NCBI RefSeq assembly: GCF_010728925.1
Contig: NZ_AP022608.1
Span: 2,852,001 to 2,916,000 of the forward strand
DNA: 64,000 nt
Source of the DNA: Mycolicibacterium gadium
Lineage (GTDB): Bacteria > Actinomycetota > Actinomycetes > Mycobacteriales > Mycobacteriaceae
Reading direction: 5' to 3'
Part shown: positions 28,695-44,847 of the stretch, piece after piece
Numbering within the stretch: the stretch's first letter is position 1
How the letters are laid out: the number at the start of each line of letters is the position of its first letter
The notes under the pieces: generated by a model
What the model was told of the DNA's origin: nothing
Database searches by the model: none
The model's input: only the letters and a program-made list of their open reading frames with translations
Translations under genes and position numbers: made by a program

Positions 28695-29633
28695 TCAGAC
28701 CCCGGACGCCTTCCGACCATGATCGCCGAACGGCTCGTCACGCTGGCGCACCGCCTCCCGGAACCCGTGTTCGCGGGACTGGGCGACGAACGCATGCCCT
28801 TCCGGGGTGTGCCGCGCGATACCGTCGAAGACGGTCGACACCATCGCGCTGTTCGCTGTGCCCTGGTTGAGCAACGCGGAGTTCATCGCGAGCTTCACCA
28901 TGATCAGCTGGTTGATCGGGACAGCGGCGATGCGTTCGACCAGCCGTTCCGTGCGCTCGTCGAGATCCTCCGGTGCGGGTGCCTCGATCGCGAGTCCCCA
29001 CTCGGCGGCTTGGGCCCCGGTGATCGAATCACCGGTCAGCAGAAGGCGTTTGGCGCGCTGGTCGCCGAGGCGGTGCGCCCACATCCCGGCGGCGGGCACA
29101 CCCCAGACCCGGGTGGGCGGATAACCGATCTTGGCATCCGCAGCGGCGATCACCTGATCGGCGTGCAGCGCGATGTCGGTGCCGCCCGCGACGCAGTAGC
29201 CGTGGATTTTGGCGACCGTCGGCTTGTCCGCGTGCAGCAGGCTGGAGAAGCCGCGAACGAAGCGGCTCATCATCTGGTAGTCGATCATCGGATCCCACGG
29301 CTGATCGGGCAGATGATTGACGGCCTGCGTCTTACCCGACAGCACGGTGTCTTTGTAGGGACTGCCGCCGCCCGCCGACGAGGAGCCCTCGGCGTAAGCG
29401 GACAGATCGAAGCCCGCGCAAAACCCTTCGCCGCGACCGGAAACCAGGATCACGTGCACGTTGGGGTCGAGGTCAGCGCGCTCGACGAGCGCCGACAACT
29501 CCAACGGTGTGTCCGCGACAATCGCGTTGCCCTTCTCGGGGCGGTTGAACGTGATGCGGGCAACCCGATCGGTGACCTCATAGGTCATCGTCTTCAGGTT
29601 GTCGAAGTCCACCGGCCTGATCGCGTGCGTCAT
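28695..29633 (-). CDS. echA5: Crotonase-family protein (EchA5-type)
   Basis: A 312-residue crotonase-fold protein with a crotonase oxyanion segment FCAGFDLSAYA and GYCVAGGTDIALHAD. Both hydratase glutamates are replaced, by Asp (GGTDIAL) and Pro (GYPPTRVWG). It is longer than classical hydratases, with a large insertion before the second oxyanion segment (DQPWDPMIDYQMMSRFV). The reaction is probably not hydration. The ATG at 29633 overlaps the fadE8 stop; an upstream in-frame extension is ignored. Confidence 0.83.
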   Translation of the reverse strand: MTHAIRPVDFDNLKTMTYEVTDRVARITFNRPEKGNAIVADTPLELSALVERADLDPNVHVILVSGRGEGFCAGFDLSAYAEGSSSAGGGSPYKDTVLSGKTQAVNHLPDQPWDPMIDYQMMSRFVRGFSSLLHADKPTVAKIHGYCVAGGTDIALHADQVIAAADAKIGYPPTRVWGVPAAGMWAHRLGDQRAKRLLLTGDSITGAQAAEWGLAIEAPAPEDLDERTERLVERIAAVPINQLIMVKLAMNSALLNQGTANSAMVSTVFDGIARHTPEGHAFVAQSREHGFREAVRQRDEPFGDHGRKASGV

Positions 29634-31258
29634 CCCTTTACTAGAGCACGCTCGAGGATCGGCGCGAGATCCAGCCCGGTGGGCAACGTTCCGAAGGCGC
29701 CGCCCCACTGCCCGCCCAGCCGCGTCGCGAGGAACGCCTCGGCGACAGCGGGGTGACCGTGGCGCACCAGCAGTGACCCCTGCAGCGCCAGGCTGATGTC
29801 CTCGGCGACCTTGCGGGCGCGGTACTGGATGGTCTCGAGATCCCCCAGCTCGGGCCGCAGCCGGTCGACGTGGGCATCAAGGCGCGGGTCCTGCCCTGCG
29901 GTGCGGGACAGCTCGTCGAACAGGACGTCGACGCACTCCGGCCGGGTTGCCATGGCGCGCAACGTGTCCAGCGCGCTGACGTTGCCCGATCCCTCCCAGA
30001 TGCCCATCAGCGGGGCTTCGCGGTACAGCCTGGGCATCCCGGACTCCTCGACGTAGCCGTTGCCGCCAAGGCATTCCATCGCTTCGGCGGCGTGCGGAGT
30101 GGCCCGCTTGCACACCCAGTACTTGCCCGCCGCCAGCCCGATTCGGCGCAGCAGCGTCTCGCGCTCGTCTCCGCGCACCGCGGCATCGGTGGCACCGGCC
30201 ATGCGCATCGCAAGGATGGTCGCCGCCTCGGCCTCGACGGCAAGGTCGGCCAGCACGTTGCGCATCAGCGGCTGGTCGATCAGGTACTCGCCGAACGCCT
30301 TTCGGTGCTGCGCGTGGTGGATCGCGCGGGCCAGGCCACCGCGCATACTCGTCGCGCTGCCCAGTGTGCAGTCCAGCCGGGTGAGGTTGACCATCTCGAT
30401 GATGGTGGGCACGCCGCGTCCTTCCTCGCCGACCAGCCACGCGGTCGCACCGTCGTATTCGACTTCACTGGAGGCGTTCGCGTGGTTGCCGAGCTTGTCC
30501 TTGAGCCGCTGCAGGAACATCCGGTTGCGGCTGCCGTCGGGCAAAATCCGCGGCAGGAAGAAGCAGGACAGACCCTTCGGCGCTTGCGCCAGAACGAGAA
30601 AGATGTCGCACATCGGTGCCGAGGTGAACCACTTGTGGCCGGTCAGGCTGTAACTTCCGTCGGCGTTCGGTGTTGCCTGCGTTGTGCCCGCGCGCACATC
30701 GGAACCACCCTGCTTCTCGGTCATCGACATGCCTGCGGTGATACCGGCTTTCGTCGCGGGCACCTTCAGTTCGGGGTCGTACGCGCGACTGGTCAGCAGC
30801 GGCTCGTAGACCTTGGCGAGTTCGGTGTTGTGGCGCAGCGCGGGAACGACGGCGTACGTCATCGAGATCGGGCAGATGTGGCCGGGTTCGGGCGTCCACA
30901 CCGACGTCTTGGCCGCGCGCACGACGTGGGCACCGGGACGGTCGTCGGCCCAGGGTGCGCCGTGCAGACCGTGGCCGATCGCCGTCGTCATCAGCTCGTG
31001 GTAGGCGGGGTCGTATTCGACCTCGTCGACCCGGTGGCCGTACCGGTCGTGTGTGCGCAGAATCGGCTGGTTGCGGTCGGCGAGCTCACCCCAGCGCTGC
31101 GCCTGCTTCGAACCCGAGAGCGCACCGAGATCGGTCACCTCGTCAAGGCCCCACTCGCCGCCTTCACGGATCAGCGCCTCGGTGAGCACCGGGGAGGTGG
31201 CTGGGTTGTAGTCCTCCAGCGGCGGAACCTGATTGGTGACGACGTGCGTGTCTGACAT
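29630..31258 (-). CDS. fadE8: Acyl-CoA dehydrogenase, FadE8/AidB-like
   Basis: A 542-residue FAD acyl-CoA dehydrogenase of the AidB-like branch. Residues 1-180 form the extended N-terminal domain. The flavin-binding segment is MSMTEKQGGSDVRAGTTQA, followed by SLTGHKWFTSAPMCD. The C-terminal helical domain has CLGGNGYVEESGMPRLYRE. The substrate is unassigned; AidB itself binds DNA, which was not assessed here. First gene of the operon with echA5, paaX and echA4. Confidence 0.9.
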   Translation of the reverse strand: MSDTHVVTNQVPPLEDYNPATSPVLTEALIREGGEWGLDEVTDLGALSGSKQAQRWGELADRNQPILRTHDRYGHRVDEVEYDPAYHELMTTAIGHGLHGAPWADDRPGAHVVRAAKTSVWTPEPGHICPISMTYAVVPALRHNTELAKVYEPLLTSRAYDPELKVPATKAGITAGMSMTEKQGGSDVRAGTTQATPNADGSYSLTGHKWFTSAPMCDIFLVLAQAPKGLSCFFLPRILPDGSRNRMFLQRLKDKLGNHANASSEVEYDGATAWLVGEEGRGVPTIIEMVNLTRLDCTLGSATSMRGGLARAIHHAQHRKAFGEYLIDQPLMRNVLADLAVEAEAATILAMRMAGATDAAVRGDERETLLRRIGLAAGKYWVCKRATPHAAEAMECLGGNGYVEESGMPRLYREAPLMGIWEGSGNVSALDTLRAMATRPECVDVLFDELSRTAGQDPRLDAHVDRLRPELGDLETIQYRARKVAEDISLALQGSLLVRHGHPAVAEAFLATRLGGQWGGAFGTLPTGLDLAPILERALVKG

Positions 31259-31312
31259 GCCGCTGATATTACACTTTTCCGACAGCCGAACAAGAGTCGT
31301 AATATCTGCCGT
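31259..31312 (-). promoter_or_regulatory. fadE8 leaderless promoter with inverted repeat
   Basis: A minus-strand TAATAT -10 box (31266-31271) puts the start within a base of the fadE8 ATG, so the mRNA is probably leaderless. The -10 lies inside GATATTAC (31265-31272), which is mirrored by GTAATATC (31299-31306). This 8-base inverted repeat is a candidate site for the operon's PaaX protein. Confidence 0.5.
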
Positions 31313-32065
31313 TCAGCGCTGGAGGCGCGAAGCGATGACCTCGAGCACCTGTTCGGCGGACGAGAAGAAGGAACCGATGTGACCGTGGCCGGCGAGCACG
31401 TCGACGGTTGCATGAAGAGCCACTGCGTCGGCGCGCACGTGCGGCACGATCCAGTCCTCGGAACCCACGTAATACGTGGCGGGGCAGCCAACCGTCGCGG
31501 GGTCGATGTATCGCGTGGGACGCAGAGACCCCTCGATCGCGGCGGCCACCGCATACGGGTCATTGCCCGTCTCGAACATCTTCTGTAAGCCGAGGTCGGT
31601 CACACCGAGCGCCCGCCACAAGGCAGACCAATCGCCGCGCCGCAAGAAATTCGCCAGCGGTCGCAGCAGCCTGTCGGCTTCCTCTTCGTGGGCGTGCATC
31701 GCGTAGGCGCCGACCACCACGTGGCTCACCCGTTCGGGATGGCGGCTGGCGAGGTTGCAGGCCAGCCATCCGCCGCGCGAATACCCCCATGCGGTGACGC
31801 GGTCGATCCCCTCGGCATCGAGAACCGCGACCAGGTCGCTCGTCACCCCTGCGGCTACGTAGGCGCCCGCGTCGTGCGGGGCGTCGCTGGCCCCATGCCC
31901 GAGGGGATCGACATTGATGACGCGCCAATCCCGGACAAGAGCCTCTGTGTATCCGAAGTCGCGCCAGTGCCGTGCCGCGCACAGGGTCCCCGCGATCAGC
32001 AGCAGCGGCGGTCCGGCGCCCTCCACCGTGTAGTGGATTCGGTAGCCGCGCGACTCAACAGCCAC
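31313..32065 (-). CDS. Alpha/beta-fold hydrolase
   Basis: A 250-residue cytoplasmic hydrolase with nucleophile S96 in GYSRGG, acid candidate in GSEDWIVPH and His in AGHGHIGSF. The oxyanion region is LLIAGTLCAARHW. The substrate is unknown. It lies 12 bases downstream of the PAP2 gene in one strand run and upstream of the fadE8 promoter. Confidence 0.85.
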   Translation of the reverse strand: MAVESRGYRIHYTVEGAGPPLLLIAGTLCAARHWRDFGYTEALVRDWRVINVDPLGHGASDAPHDAGAYVAAGVTSDLVAVLDAEGIDRVTAWGYSRGGWLACNLASRHPERVSHVVVGAYAMHAHEEEADRLLRPLANFLRRGDWSALWRALGVTDLGLQKMFETGNDPYAVAAAIEGSLRPTRYIDPATVGCPATYYVGSEDWIVPHVRADAVALHATVDVLAGHGHIGSFFSSAEQVLEVIASRLQR

Positions 32066-32077
32066 GCGCGGATCCGG

Positions 32078-33187
32078 TCACCGATCGGGCACCGGGCTCG
32101 GCAGACTCTCCACGGACAGCCTTCGTCGCGCACGTCGCGCCTCGTGACGGTTGAGCAGAAGGATCACCACCACTGCGAGCACCCAACCCAGCAGGATGTC
32201 GATGACGTAGTGCTCGGCGGTGTACACCAGCGTGAACGCCATGATCAGCGGATAGATCACCAGCACCGGCCGCCACCCGCGGTGCACCCGGTTCCACAGG
32301 AACATCGCCACCGCGGCAGTCATACCGGCATGCAGCGATGGAATGGCCGCGACGAGGTTGACGCTCGCCTGACCCTGGTCCAGCAGCGCCGTCGCCGATT
32401 GCAGATTCAGATTGCCCCAACCCCGGCCGACGATCCGTTCGATCCAGTTGTTCGCGCCGTCCTGCGTGGACTGCATTGCCCCGAGCACACCGCCGTCGGG
32501 CACACCGCGCGCTGATCTGAACATGCATCGCGGGTTCGCGGGGCCACCGGCGACGTCCGCCGAGGTGCAGCGGGCGGCTGCCCACGGCGGTGCGGCAGGC
32601 AGCGTCGCATAGATCGACAGCCCCACGATATTGAGACCGACGAACAGCTTGACGAATGACTTCCATTCCTCGCGATCACGCAGCCACAGCACCGCCGCGA
32701 CCACGTAGGGAAGGATGAAGAACGACATGTAGACGCTGCTGATGACCACTTCCCACCAGGGCGGCTCGGGAAGCTTCAGCTGCTCCTGCAGCCATACCGT
32801 CGGCATCGTGCCCGCGAACAGCCAGCGGTCGACGTCGGCGGGCCACTCCCACAGCGTCGGCCGGCCGATCATGTCGGCCGCTCCCCTGCTCAGGTCGTAG
32901 GCGATGAGCACCAGGGCGAACGGCAGCCAGTCCCGGATGATGTAGAGCATCCGGCGGCCCTGGCCGATGCTGGCCGCCGCCAGGCCCGTGCACACGTAGA
33001 GCAGCACCAGTTCGCGGTTGAACGCGAAGCCGTCGGTTGCGGTGCGATAGATGACGGCCGCCGCCCAGATGGCGACAGCGACCCGGCGCGTGATCCGCAG
33101 CCATCGGGATCGATCCGGCCCGGGAGTGGGCTCGACCGTGTCCAACGCGCGCGGCGGCGCAATTGACGACTCGTCAATGGCGGACAC
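32078..33187 (-). CDS. PAP2-superfamily membrane phosphatase/phosphotransferase
   Basis: A 369-residue membrane protein with about six membrane segments. The active-site motifs are PSLHAGMT and EHYVIDILLG near the C-terminus. The large external loop containing TSADVAGGPANPRCMF suggests the inositol-phosphoceramide-synthase-like branch (Ipt/Aur1 type), which acts on lipid phosphates. GTG start (MSAIDESSIAPP). The true substrate is not deducible. Confidence 0.82.
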   Translation of the reverse strand: MSAIDESSIAPPRALDTVEPTPGPDRSRWLRITRRVAVAIWAAAVIYRTATDGFAFNRELVLLYVCTGLAAASIGQGRRMLYIIRDWLPFALVLIAYDLSRGAADMIGRPTLWEWPADVDRWLFAGTMPTVWLQEQLKLPEPPWWEVVISSVYMSFFILPYVVAAVLWLRDREEWKSFVKLFVGLNIVGLSIYATLPAAPPWAAARCTSADVAGGPANPRCMFRSARGVPDGGVLGAMQSTQDGANNWIERIVGRGWGNLNLQSATALLDQGQASVNLVAAIPSLHAGMTAAVAMFLWNRVHRGWRPVLVIYPLIMAFTLVYTAEHYVIDILLGWVLAVVVILLLNRHEARRARRRLSVESLPSPVPDR

Positions 33188-33334
33188 AAACAGCCCCTCG
33201 CATGCCGGTCGGCGATCAGTACCGCCTGTTTCGTCGAGAGCCTAGTTAACGAGCCGTCCACCCGAAATTTGAATCACGTTTTCGTTATGCCACCGTGCCG
33301 TCCGGACCACCCCCGCCGGGTCTCGCGGCGCTGG

Positions 33335-34087
33335 TCAGCCCAGGTGTTCGCGCAGGAACGCGATGTCGTCCTTGCGTCCCGCGTCGGCAGTCTCACAGAT
33401 GACCGGGGCGTCGGCGGCGCCGACCACCGCGACAAGCAACTGGGGGTCGATCTGACCGGTGCCGAAATTGGCGTGCCGGTCGGCGCCCGACCCTGCGGCA
33501 TCACGGGAGTCGTTGCAGTGCACCAGGTCGATGCGGCCGGTGAGCGCCTTGATGCGGGCGACGGCGTCGATCAGCTCCTCCCCCGCCGCCCAGGCGTGGC
33601 AGGTGTCCAAACAGAACCCGATGCCGGTGTCGCCGATGCGGTCCCACAGCCGCCCGATGACGTCGAAGTGCCGGGCCATCGCGTGCTCACCGCCTGCGGT
33701 GTTTTCCAGGTAGACCGGCACCTCGGTCTCGAGGTAGTCCAGCGCCTTGACCCAGCGTTCGAAGCCCGCCTCATAGTCTTTGTCGTCGGCGTGGCCACCG
33801 TGCACGATCACCGCCGTCGCATTGATCTCCGATGCGGCATCGCACGTGTCCTGCAGAATCTTGCGCGACGGGATGCGCACCCGGTTGTTGGCCGAAGCCA
33901 CGTTGATCAAGTACGGCGCGTGGACGTACAGCGGCATGCCGGCCGCCTTGAGTACGTCGGCGTCCTCACGGGGCTTGGGCTTCTTCCAGCTCTGCGGATT
34001 GCCGAGGAAGAACTGCACCACGTCGGCACCGTCGGCCGCCGCGTCGGCCAGGGGGTCGTCTCCGTGAACATGCGAACCAATGAGCAC
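33335..34087 (-). CDS. nfo: Deoxyribonuclease IV (AP endonuclease)
   Basis: A 250-residue endonuclease IV that cuts DNA at abasic sites during base-excision repair. The TIM-barrel zinc ligands are visible in [29 protein letters not shown] and [20 protein letters not shown]. It is a little shorter than the E. coli enzyme, as usual in actinobacteria. In the rpoC-to-fadE8 interval, as in M. tuberculosis (end, Rv0670). Confidence 0.95.
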   Translation of the reverse strand: MLIGSHVHGDDPLADAAADGADVVQFFLGNPQSWKKPKPREDADVLKAAGMPLYVHAPYLINVASANNRVRIPSRKILQDTCDAASEINATAVIVHGGHADDKDYEAGFERWVKALDYLETEVPVYLENTAGGEHAMARHFDVIGRLWDRIGDTGIGFCLDTCHAWAAGEELIDAVARIKALTGRIDLVHCNDSRDAAGSGADRHANFGTGQIDPQLLVAVVGAADAPVICETADAGRKDDIAFLREHLG

Positions 34088-34122
34088 GCCACGAGTTTAG
34101 GCGCGTGCGCCGACACCGTGAC

Positions 34123-35202
34123 TCACCCCCACGTCTGGCGGATCGCTTGCCGGTGGACCGCCTGCCCCAACCGCCTGAGCCGCTCGCGCGCACCCCACCA
34201 ATTGATCAACAGCCAGATCGCCAGCAGCTCGCACAGCGACGCGATCACCCAGTGATAGCCATTTCGGCCTGCCACGATCGCCGCGATCCCGACCACGACG
34301 AAGAAGGCGGCGAGTACCGCCCTGACCCAGTTCTCCCTGCGTGAACTCGCCAGCCGGCTGCGCCACAATCCGGGCTCGATGGTTGCCGGCAGCTCGCTGC
34401 TCCTCAGCGTCCGGTGGTATTCGACGTATTGGTCGTACGACGCGAAATTGCGGCGCAGGTCGCGGTCCTCACCGAGCAGCGCCCAGGCCAGGCCCACCAG
34501 CGCCGCCACACCGGCGGCGACCGGAAGCGGCATGATCCACGGCCCGCCGAAGACCAGGGTCCCGAGGTCGACGACCAGCAGCACCAGAAACGCGCCGGCG
34601 AACCACATGAGGAAGCCCGAGGCCAGTCGGCCCGCCGGCGAGGAATCGAACACGCCCTTCGTCATCAGCGTCCTGGGGGCGGAGGCGGCCGGTGGGGTGG
34701 TCGGCCGGCCGCGGCGTTCGATGGCGGCGTTCAGTTGTTTGATCCCCGCGCCCCTGCGCGCCACCACGACGACGCCCCATCCCAGGAGCAAGGCGAACAC
34801 CGCGACGGGAAGCCACCGGTACGGCGACTCGCTGCCGACGCTGGTGAACAAGCCGAGCACCACGAATGGCAGGACGCACAGCGCCGCCGCGCCGTTGGCC
34901 ATCGCGCTGCCGTGCAGCCAGCGCGCCCACTCGTGGACGTCGGCGGCCTCGGGGAGCTTGCCGGTGCGAAGTGCGCGGCGGTACTCCGCCAGGCATTCGA
35001 CGGTGCCGAACTTGCTGTGGATGCGGTGATCCGCCACCGCGGTGACGACCGATCCCAAGATGCACGCCACACCGACGGGCACGGTTATCCGAACTGCGCT
35101 GTCAGCCGGCAGGAGACGCAGGATCAGGCCGAAGTAGGCGAGCCAGCCGATGCCGATGGTCGCGGCGCGCGCAATCAGCGGCAGCCGGAACCATGTCGTC
35201 AT
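34123..35202 (-). CDS. Membrane protein with internal duplication, function unknown
   Basis: A 359-residue membrane protein made of two similar halves. Each half has two or more membrane helices flanking a soluble stretch. EYRRALRTGKLPEAADVHEWARWL (around 72-95) is echoed by EYHRTLRSSELPATIEPGLWRSRL about 190 residues later, each followed by a helix (VLPFVVLGLF and FFVVVGIAAI). No catalytic motif recognised. It lies 35 bases upstream of nfo. Confidence 0.72.
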   Translation of the reverse strand: MTTWFRLPLIARAATIGIGWLAYFGLILRLLPADSAVRITVPVGVACILGSVVTAVADHRIHSKFGTVECLAEYRRALRTGKLPEAADVHEWARWLHGSAMANGAAALCVLPFVVLGLFTSVGSESPYRWLPVAVFALLLGWGVVVVARRGAGIKQLNAAIERRGRPTTPPAASAPRTLMTKGVFDSSPAGRLASGFLMWFAGAFLVLLVVDLGTLVFGGPWIMPLPVAAGVAALVGLAWALLGEDRDLRRNFASYDQYVEYHRTLRSSELPATIEPGLWRSRLASSRRENWVRAVLAAFFVVVGIAAIVAGRNGYHWVIASLCELLAIWLLINWWGARERLRRLGQAVHRQAIRQTWG

Positions 35203-35231
35203 GCGTCGAGTGTGGCCGATGAGTTCCGTGG

Positions 35232-35870
35232 GTGCCTGTGGTCTACCCGGTTATGCGCAATGACGTCTGGCCGCTGGTGCATGCCGAACGTGCGGCGATG
35301 ATCGACGATCTCGCTCGCCTTGACGACACCGCGTGGGAGCAGCCCTCCCTCTGCGCCGGATGGACGGTGCACGACGTGGTGGCCCATCTGGTCGACGTCG
35401 CGCGCTCGACCCGACTCGGCTTCGCCATCGACATGGTCCGCGCGGGGTTCGACTTCGACCGGCAGAACACCCGTGGCATCCAGCGCGCACGCGGCGGCAC
35501 GCCCGCGGCGACATTGCAGCGGCTGCGCGAAGCGGCAACACGGACGTCGACCCCGATCGCGCCGCTGGACACCCGGCTCGTCGAAGAGGTCGTGCACGGC
35601 GAGGACATCCGTCGGCCGCTGGGCATCACCCACACCTATGCGCAGGACGCGGTTGTCCGGTCGCTGCGCCAACAGGTCCGTACCTCAACGGCTTTCGGCG
35701 GTGCCATGGAGTTGGTCGCCGGCGTGCGGCTGGTCGCAACAGATGCGGATGTCATCATCGGCGACGGCCCCGAGGTGGCCGGACCCGCGCTGGCGTTGCT
35801 GCTGACGATCTCCGGGCGAACGGTGGCTATCGGCGAGCTCGAAGGGCCCGGTCTCGCGACACTGGCCTAG
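35232..35870 (+). CDS. Maleylpyruvate isomerase-family (mycothiol-dependent, DinB-like) protein
   Basis: A 212-residue DinB/MDMPI-fold protein. Conserved WPLVHAERAAMIDDL, LCAGWTVHDVVAHLVDV and VVHGEDIRRPLG supply the three metal-binding His positions of mycothiol-dependent enzymes. The substrate is unknown. The GTG at 35232 was used; ATG at 35253 (MRNDVWPL) is a plausible shorter start. Confidence 0.78.
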   Translation: MPVVYPVMRNDVWPLVHAERAAMIDDLARLDDTAWEQPSLCAGWTVHDVVAHLVDVARSTRLGFAIDMVRAGFDFDRQNTRGIQRARGGTPAATLQRLREAATRTSTPIAPLDTRLVEEVVHGEDIRRPLGITHTYAQDAVVRSLRQQVRTSTAFGGAMELVAGVRLVATDADVIIGDGPEVAGPALALLLTISGRTVAIGELEGPGLATLA

Positions 35871-35880
35871 TTCCCGCGAC

Positions 35881-35933
35881 CAGACGCGTACACCCCCATT
35901 TCTGCCCAAAATTGGGGGTGTACGCGACTGCTC
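35881..35933. repeat. AGACGC hairpin repeat, copy 3
   Basis: The perfect 14-base arms are cgcgtacaccccca (35885-35898) and tgggggtgtacgcg (35913-35926). CAGACGCG on the left and CGCGACTGCTC on the right are variants of the family ends. It sits between convergent genes, and the DUF559 stop codon lies inside the right end. Confidence 0.75.
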
Positions 35934-36822
35934 ACCCTGCAAGGGGTGCCCGCTCGAGGTGGCCGAAGATCCGTCGCACCAACTCGTTTGGATACTTGCG
36001 GACATCGTCGACCACCATCGGGATGGTCGTCCACCCGCACTCGGCCAATCTGGCGGATTTCATGCGGTCGTGCTTCCACCCGTCGGGGTTGGCGTGCCAT
36101 TCCACGCTGTCGTACTCGGCGACAACTTTGGCGGCTGGCCACGCGAAGTCCACTCGCCAGACTCGGCCGTGCCGGTCGACGATTGTGTACTGCAATTCGG
36201 GCGACGGCAGACCGCCATCGATGAACACCAGGCGCGCTTCGCTTTCCATCGGCGATTCGGCGCGTGCGTCGGCAAGTCGGACAAGTTCGCGGATCTGGAC
36301 GATGCCGCGTCTGCCCTTCTGCTGGTCGACTGCCGCAACCAACTCGAGCCGCGTGCAGGATTCCGAATGCAGCGCGGCGTCGAGGACAGCAAGCGCACGT
36401 GGTCGACGCAGGGTCCTTGCGATTTCTACCGCTGTCCACGCGGGAGCCGTCACCAGCCGACCACGCACATCTTTCAACGGCGCACCAAGTCGTTGGTGGA
36501 CCATCACCTCCCGGGAAGGCCGCACGCGGGTACCTGGGTCGAGAATGTGCAGTCGATGGTCTGGTTCGGTATCGAACCCGTACATTTCAGCAGCGGTCTG
36601 CATGCAGGCAACGACTCGCACGTCACACGCGAGATCAAGCGCGGCGAGCCTGACGGACGCATCTGGTGGCGTCAACGAGTAGACACCGCGTCGAACGCGG
36701 ATCAACGTACCGGTTCGGACGGCATATTCCAGTGTCTTCGGGGACAAGACGGCGAGGAGCTGCCTCGTGGTCGCCACACCTCCATTCGCAGCGAAGATGC
36801 TTTCGACAGCCTCATGTGCCAT
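35932..36822 (-). CDS. AbiEi-like / DUF559 endonuclease-fold protein
   Basis: A 296-residue protein. Residues 1-90 form a winged-helix AbiEi-antitoxin-like domain (GGVATTRQLLAVLSPKTLEYAV, then IRVRRGVYSL). The C-terminal about 110 residues form a DUF559/Vsr-type nuclease fold with E in ESEARLVFIDGG, D in WRVDFAWP and E-Y-D in VVAEYDSVEWH. The nuclease-core residues appear intact. No AbiEii toxin gene is next to it. Such solitary fusions are common in mycobacteria; their job is unknown. It is tandem to rpoC but separated by a hairpin. Confidence 0.78.
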   Translation of the reverse strand: MAHEAVESIFAANGGVATTRQLLAVLSPKTLEYAVRTGTLIRVRRGVYSLTPPDASVRLAALDLACDVRVVACMQTAAEMYGFDTEPDHRLHILDPGTRVRPSREVMVHQRLGAPLKDVRGRLVTAPAWTAVEIARTLRRPRALAVLDAALHSESCTRLELVAAVDQQKGRRGIVQIRELVRLADARAESPMESEARLVFIDGGLPSPELQYTIVDRHGRVWRVDFAWPAAKVVAEYDSVEWHANPDGWKHDRMKSARLAECGWTTIPMVVDDVRKYPNELVRRIFGHLERAPLAG

Positions 36823-36895
36823 GCGAAGGATGCTGACCTGCAACCGCTCCAGACGGAAGCCGGCGCCCCACCTGCCTGTGGACAACCAGACGAAA

Positions 36896-36948
36896 AGACG
36901 CGAAAACCCCCAAAATCGCATGATTTTGGGGGTTTCCGCGTCTGCTCG
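36896..36948. repeat. AGACGC hairpin repeat, copy 4 (rpoC terminator)
   Basis: The perfect 14-base inner arms are aaacccccaaaatc (36904-36917) and gattttgggggttt (36922-36935), with a GCAT loop. The outer arms AGACGCG (36896-36902) and CGCGTCT (36937-36943) continue as GCTCG. It begins 12 bases after the rpoC stop and ends 73 bases before the DUF559 start, so it probably terminates rpoBC. Confidence 0.85.
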
Positions 36949-36960
36949 CGCAGAGTGTGG

Positions 36961-44847
<7,887 letters not shown>

